Assembly (NCBI RefSeq): GCF_001705435.1 | Contig: NZ_MDEN01000062.1 | Span: forward strand, 248,001-312,000 | DNA: 64,000 nucleotides | Direction: 5' to 3' | From: Pseudomonas graminis | GTDB taxonomy: Bacteria > Pseudomonadota > Gammaproteobacteria > Pseudomonadales > Pseudomonadaceae | Part shown: positions 62,134 through 64,000 of the stretch, one piece after another | Layout: each line of letters opens with the position of its first letter | Numbering within the stretch: position 1 is the first letter of the stretch | Notes under the pieces: model-generated | Told to the model about the DNA's origin: nothing | Seen by the model: only the letters and a program-made list of their open reading frames with translations | Database searches by the model: none | Program-made: the position numbers and the translations under genes

Positions 62134-63528
62134 CTACACCATCGAACCACCCGCCACACTTTTGTACGGCATCCACTGCTTTTGCGGGATCGGCAGCTCG
62201 CAGGATTCCCCGCGCCCGATCGGGAAGTAGTGAAACCCGCTCTGGGCCAGGCGTTCGGTGTCGTACAGGTTGCGGCCGTCGAAGATCACCGGCGCGGCAA
62301 GCCGCTGCTGGATCAACTCGAAATCCGGGGCCTTGAACTGCTGCCACTCGGTGCAAACGATCAACGCATCGGCATCGTTCAGCGTGGATTCCGGCGTGCC
62401 CATCAAAATCAGATCCCTGCGGTGGCCGTAAATCCGTTGCGTCTCCTGCATGGCCTCGGGGTCGAACGCGCGGACGGTGGCGCCGGCGTCCCACAACGCT
62501 TCCATCAGCACCCGGCTCGGCGCGTCGCGCATGTCGTCGGTGTTTGGCTTGAACGCCAAGCCCCATAGCGCGAACGTCTTGCCGCGCAGATCCCCTTCGT
62601 AAAAGGCGTTCACCCGCTCGAACAGCTTGTTCTTCTGCCGCTCGTTGATGGCCTCGACCACCGCTAACAGGTCGTTGGAGCAATGGGCTTCCCGGGCGCT
62701 GTGGATCAGCGCGCGAATGTCCTTGCCGAAGCACGAGCCGCCGTAACCGCAGCCGGGGTAGATGAAGTCGTAGCCGATCCGCGAATCTGCGCCGATGCCC
62801 AGCCGCACTGACTCAACGTCGGCGCCCAGGTGCTCGGCCAGTTCGGCGATCTGGTTGATGAAGCTGATCTTGGTCGCCAGCATGCAATTGGCCGCGTACT
62901 TGGTCAGCTCGGCGCTGCGCAGGTCCATGAACATGATCCGGTCATGGTTGCGGTTGAACGGCGCGTACAGCTCGCGCATGACTTTGCGCACGGCATCGCT
63001 GTCGCAGCCGATGACGATGCGGTCCGGGCGCCGGCAGTCGTTGACCGCCGAACCCTCTTTGAGAAACTCCGGATTGGAGACGATATCGAACTGCAGCAAG
63101 CGACCGGCCTGGCGCAGCGCCTTGTCGATATGACCGCGCAACGCGTCGCCACTGCCCACCGGCACCGTTGACTTCTCGACGATGATCAGCGGCTCCGACC
63201 GGTACGTCGCGATGGCGTCTCCGACGGCGAAAAAACCCGTCAGGTCTGCCGAGCCGTCATCGCGGGACGGCGTGCCGACGGCGATAAACAGCACCTCGGC
63301 GTGCTCGACCGCGCGTTGCGCGTCGGTGGTGAACTGCAGGCGTTTGTTCTCCAGGTTCTCGCGCACCAGGCCGGCCAGCCCCGGTTCGAAAATATGCACC
63401 TGACCCTGCCGCAACTGCTCGACCTTGGCCTGGTCGATGTCCATGCAGACCACGTCGTGGCCCACTTCAGCAAGCACGGTGGCTTGCACCAGCCCGACAT
63501 ACCCGCTACCGAAAACGCTGATTCTCAT
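62134..63528 (-). CDS. ugd: UDP-glucose 6-dehydrogenase
   Basis: This 464-aa protein has the NAD-binding [20 protein letters not shown] start (6-25) and EKSTVPVG. The catalytic cysteine lies in [12 protein letters not shown] (about 262), followed by [10 protein letters not shown] and a C-terminal UDP-binding domain. It oxidises UDP-glucose to UDP-glucuronate, the precursor of UDP-4-amino-4-deoxy-L-arabinose used for lipid A modification and polymyxin resistance. It overlaps arnF by four bases (ATGA), so it is in the arn operon, as in other pseudomonads. Confidence 0.95.
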   Translation of the reverse strand: MRISVFGSGYVGLVQATVLAEVGHDVVCMDIDQAKVEQLRQGQVHIFEPGLAGLVRENLENKRLQFTTDAQRAVEHAEVLFIAVGTPSRDDGSADLTGFFAVGDAIATYRSEPLIIVEKSTVPVGSGDALRGHIDKALRQAGRLLQFDIVSNPEFLKEGSAVNDCRRPDRIVIGCDSDAVRKVMRELYAPFNRNHDRIMFMDLRSAELTKYAANCMLATKISFINQIAELAEHLGADVESVRLGIGADSRIGYDFIYPGCGYGGSCFGKDIRALIHSAREAHCSNDLLAVVEAINERQKNKLFERVNAFYEGDLRGKTFALWGLAFKPNTDDMRDAPSRVLMEALWDAGATVRAFDPEAMQETQRIYGHRRDLILMGTPESTLNDADALIVCTEWQQFKAPDFELIQQRLAAPVIFDGRNLYDTERLAQSGFHYFPIGRGESCELPIPQKQWMPYKSVAGGSMV

Positions 63529-63968
63529 GAAGAAAAGCCCTGTGGAGGAGTGCTGGAAATGCGCCGAAGGTTGATGGTCAGCACGCCCATCACGATCAGG
63601 ATGACGCCCAAAGTTTTCGATACCGTGAACGTCTCATGGAAAAATGGCAGCGCCGCGGCGAGGGCATACACCAGCCCGTAGCTGACGCTGAGCAGGGAAT
63701 AGGCGCGACTCAGCGGAAGGTCGCGCAGCGCCAGCAGCCAGGCGAGCATCGACAGCCCATAGGCAATGATCGCGGCGCCGATCACCAGCACGGCGAAAGG
63801 GCTCAGTTGTGTCAGCCCGCGCAAACCCGGCCAGGCATCAGGGGAGGGCAGACGGCTCATGCCCCAGCGCATGCCCAGCTGCGCCGAACTCACCAGCGCC
63901 ACGCTGCCCATCGCCCACGCGGTCGCCCCGCGCTGCCTGCCCGATTGGCAAAGACTTGACCGGCTCAT
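63525..63968 (-). CDS. arnF: ArnF subunit of the aminoarabinose-lipid flippase
   Basis: This 147-aa hydrophobic EamA/SMR-like protein has four helices: about 15-35 ([20 protein letters not shown]), 57-80, 86-110 and 118-136. It includes [18 protein letters not shown] typical of ArnF. With ArnE it moves L-Ara4N-undecaprenyl-phosphate to the periplasmic side. It overlaps arnE upstream and ugd downstream by four bases each. Confidence 0.9.
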   Translation of the reverse strand: MSRSSLCQSGRQRGATAWAMGSVALVSSAQLGMRWGMSRLPSPDAWPGLRGLTQLSPFAVLVIGAAIIAYGLSMLAWLLALRDLPLSRAYSLLSVSYGLVYALAAALPFFHETFTVSKTLGVILIVMGVLTINLRRISSTPPQGFSS

Positions 63969-64000
63969 GCCTGACGCCCCAGCAGCACGACGCCCGCCAG
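63965..64000 (-). CDS. arnE: C-terminus of ArnE (partial at window edge)
   Basis: Only 11 codons and the TGA are in the window; they read [11 protein letters not shown]. Position directly upstream of arnF with an ATGA overlap, and the hydrophobic end with a basic tail, fit ArnE in the order arnE-arnF-ugd. The identification rests on context. Confidence 0.6.
   Translation of the reverse strand: MAGVVLLGRQA

Overview
This window looks like a chromosomal segment of a Pseudomonas (fluorescent/plant-associated type). The grounds are a partial arnE-arnF-ugd operon end, Pseudomonas-type REP palindromes, a TTG-started trmK-like gene, a LysR/ridA pair, a large PAS/CheB-CheR/GGDEF-EAL signalling block, and a type VI secretion (T6SS) vgrG-EagR-PAAR-Rhs locus. 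Ordinary genes are GC-rich. The toxin tips and immunity genes of the island are clearly AT-richer, which is typical of horizontally exchanged modules.

Layout. (1) 1-1.7 kb: two paralogous membrane proteins of unknown function; two more copies lie at 42.4-43.9 kb, so the family brackets the island. (2) 1.7-11.0 kb: mostly minus strand. A non-PAAR toxin-like protein (465 aa) with an adjacent 87-aa immunity candidate is followed by a drift of duplicated, orphan and decaying immunity-like genes (SUKH, two ~170-aa paralogs, three ~100-aa proteins, gene fragments), interrupted by a plus-strand cbrC-like gene. (3) 11.7-19.7 kb: an apparently intact T6SS effector locus: vgrG, two DUF1795/EagR-type chaperones, a 1398-aa prePAAR-PAAR-Rhs effector with an HNH/EndoVII-like nuclease tip, and two tandem TPR-like immunity proteins. 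(4) 19.75-42.3 kb: a chain of displaced 5'-truncated Rhs cassettes, each ending in a different toxin tip followed by its own immunity candidate: PD-(D/E)XK-like, AHH-like with an Imm11-like partner, an unassigned tip, a GIY-YIG-like tip interrupted by a stop, and an HNH tip interrupted by a frameshift. Embedded in it is a second mini-locus: 5'-truncated vgrG, EagR, a short PAAR-GH-E effector and a SUFU immunity protein. Between and after these are pure scars of rhs and vgrG sequence and orphan immunity genes.

(5) 44.0-49.9 kb: housekeeping and redox genes: SRPBCC, NTF2-like, SDR, Old Yellow Enzyme ene-reductase with a damaged start, a truncated TetR regulator, GNAT, LysR, RidA, TrmK. (6) 50.0-59.7 kb: an MFS sugar transporter, a hybrid histidine kinase, a CheB-CheR-PAS protein and a PAS-GGDEF-EAL protein. 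(7) 59.7-64 kb: an envelope/LPS modification block: a PAP2 phosphatase, an Ais/PmrG-like histidine phosphatase, a receiver-less winged-helix regulator, three REP elements, and the end of the arn operon (ugd, arnF, end of arnE).

Reading as a whole: the main effector locus probably delivers one nuclease. The downstream Rhs tips, which keep long stretches of homologous Rhs core upstream, look like a reservoir from which tips could be swapped by recombination. The orphan immunity genes would protect against kin carrying tips already lost. That functional reading is inference; the modular architecture, duplications, frameshifts and junctions are directly visible. No tRNA, rRNA, CRISPR array or insertion sequence was recognised.
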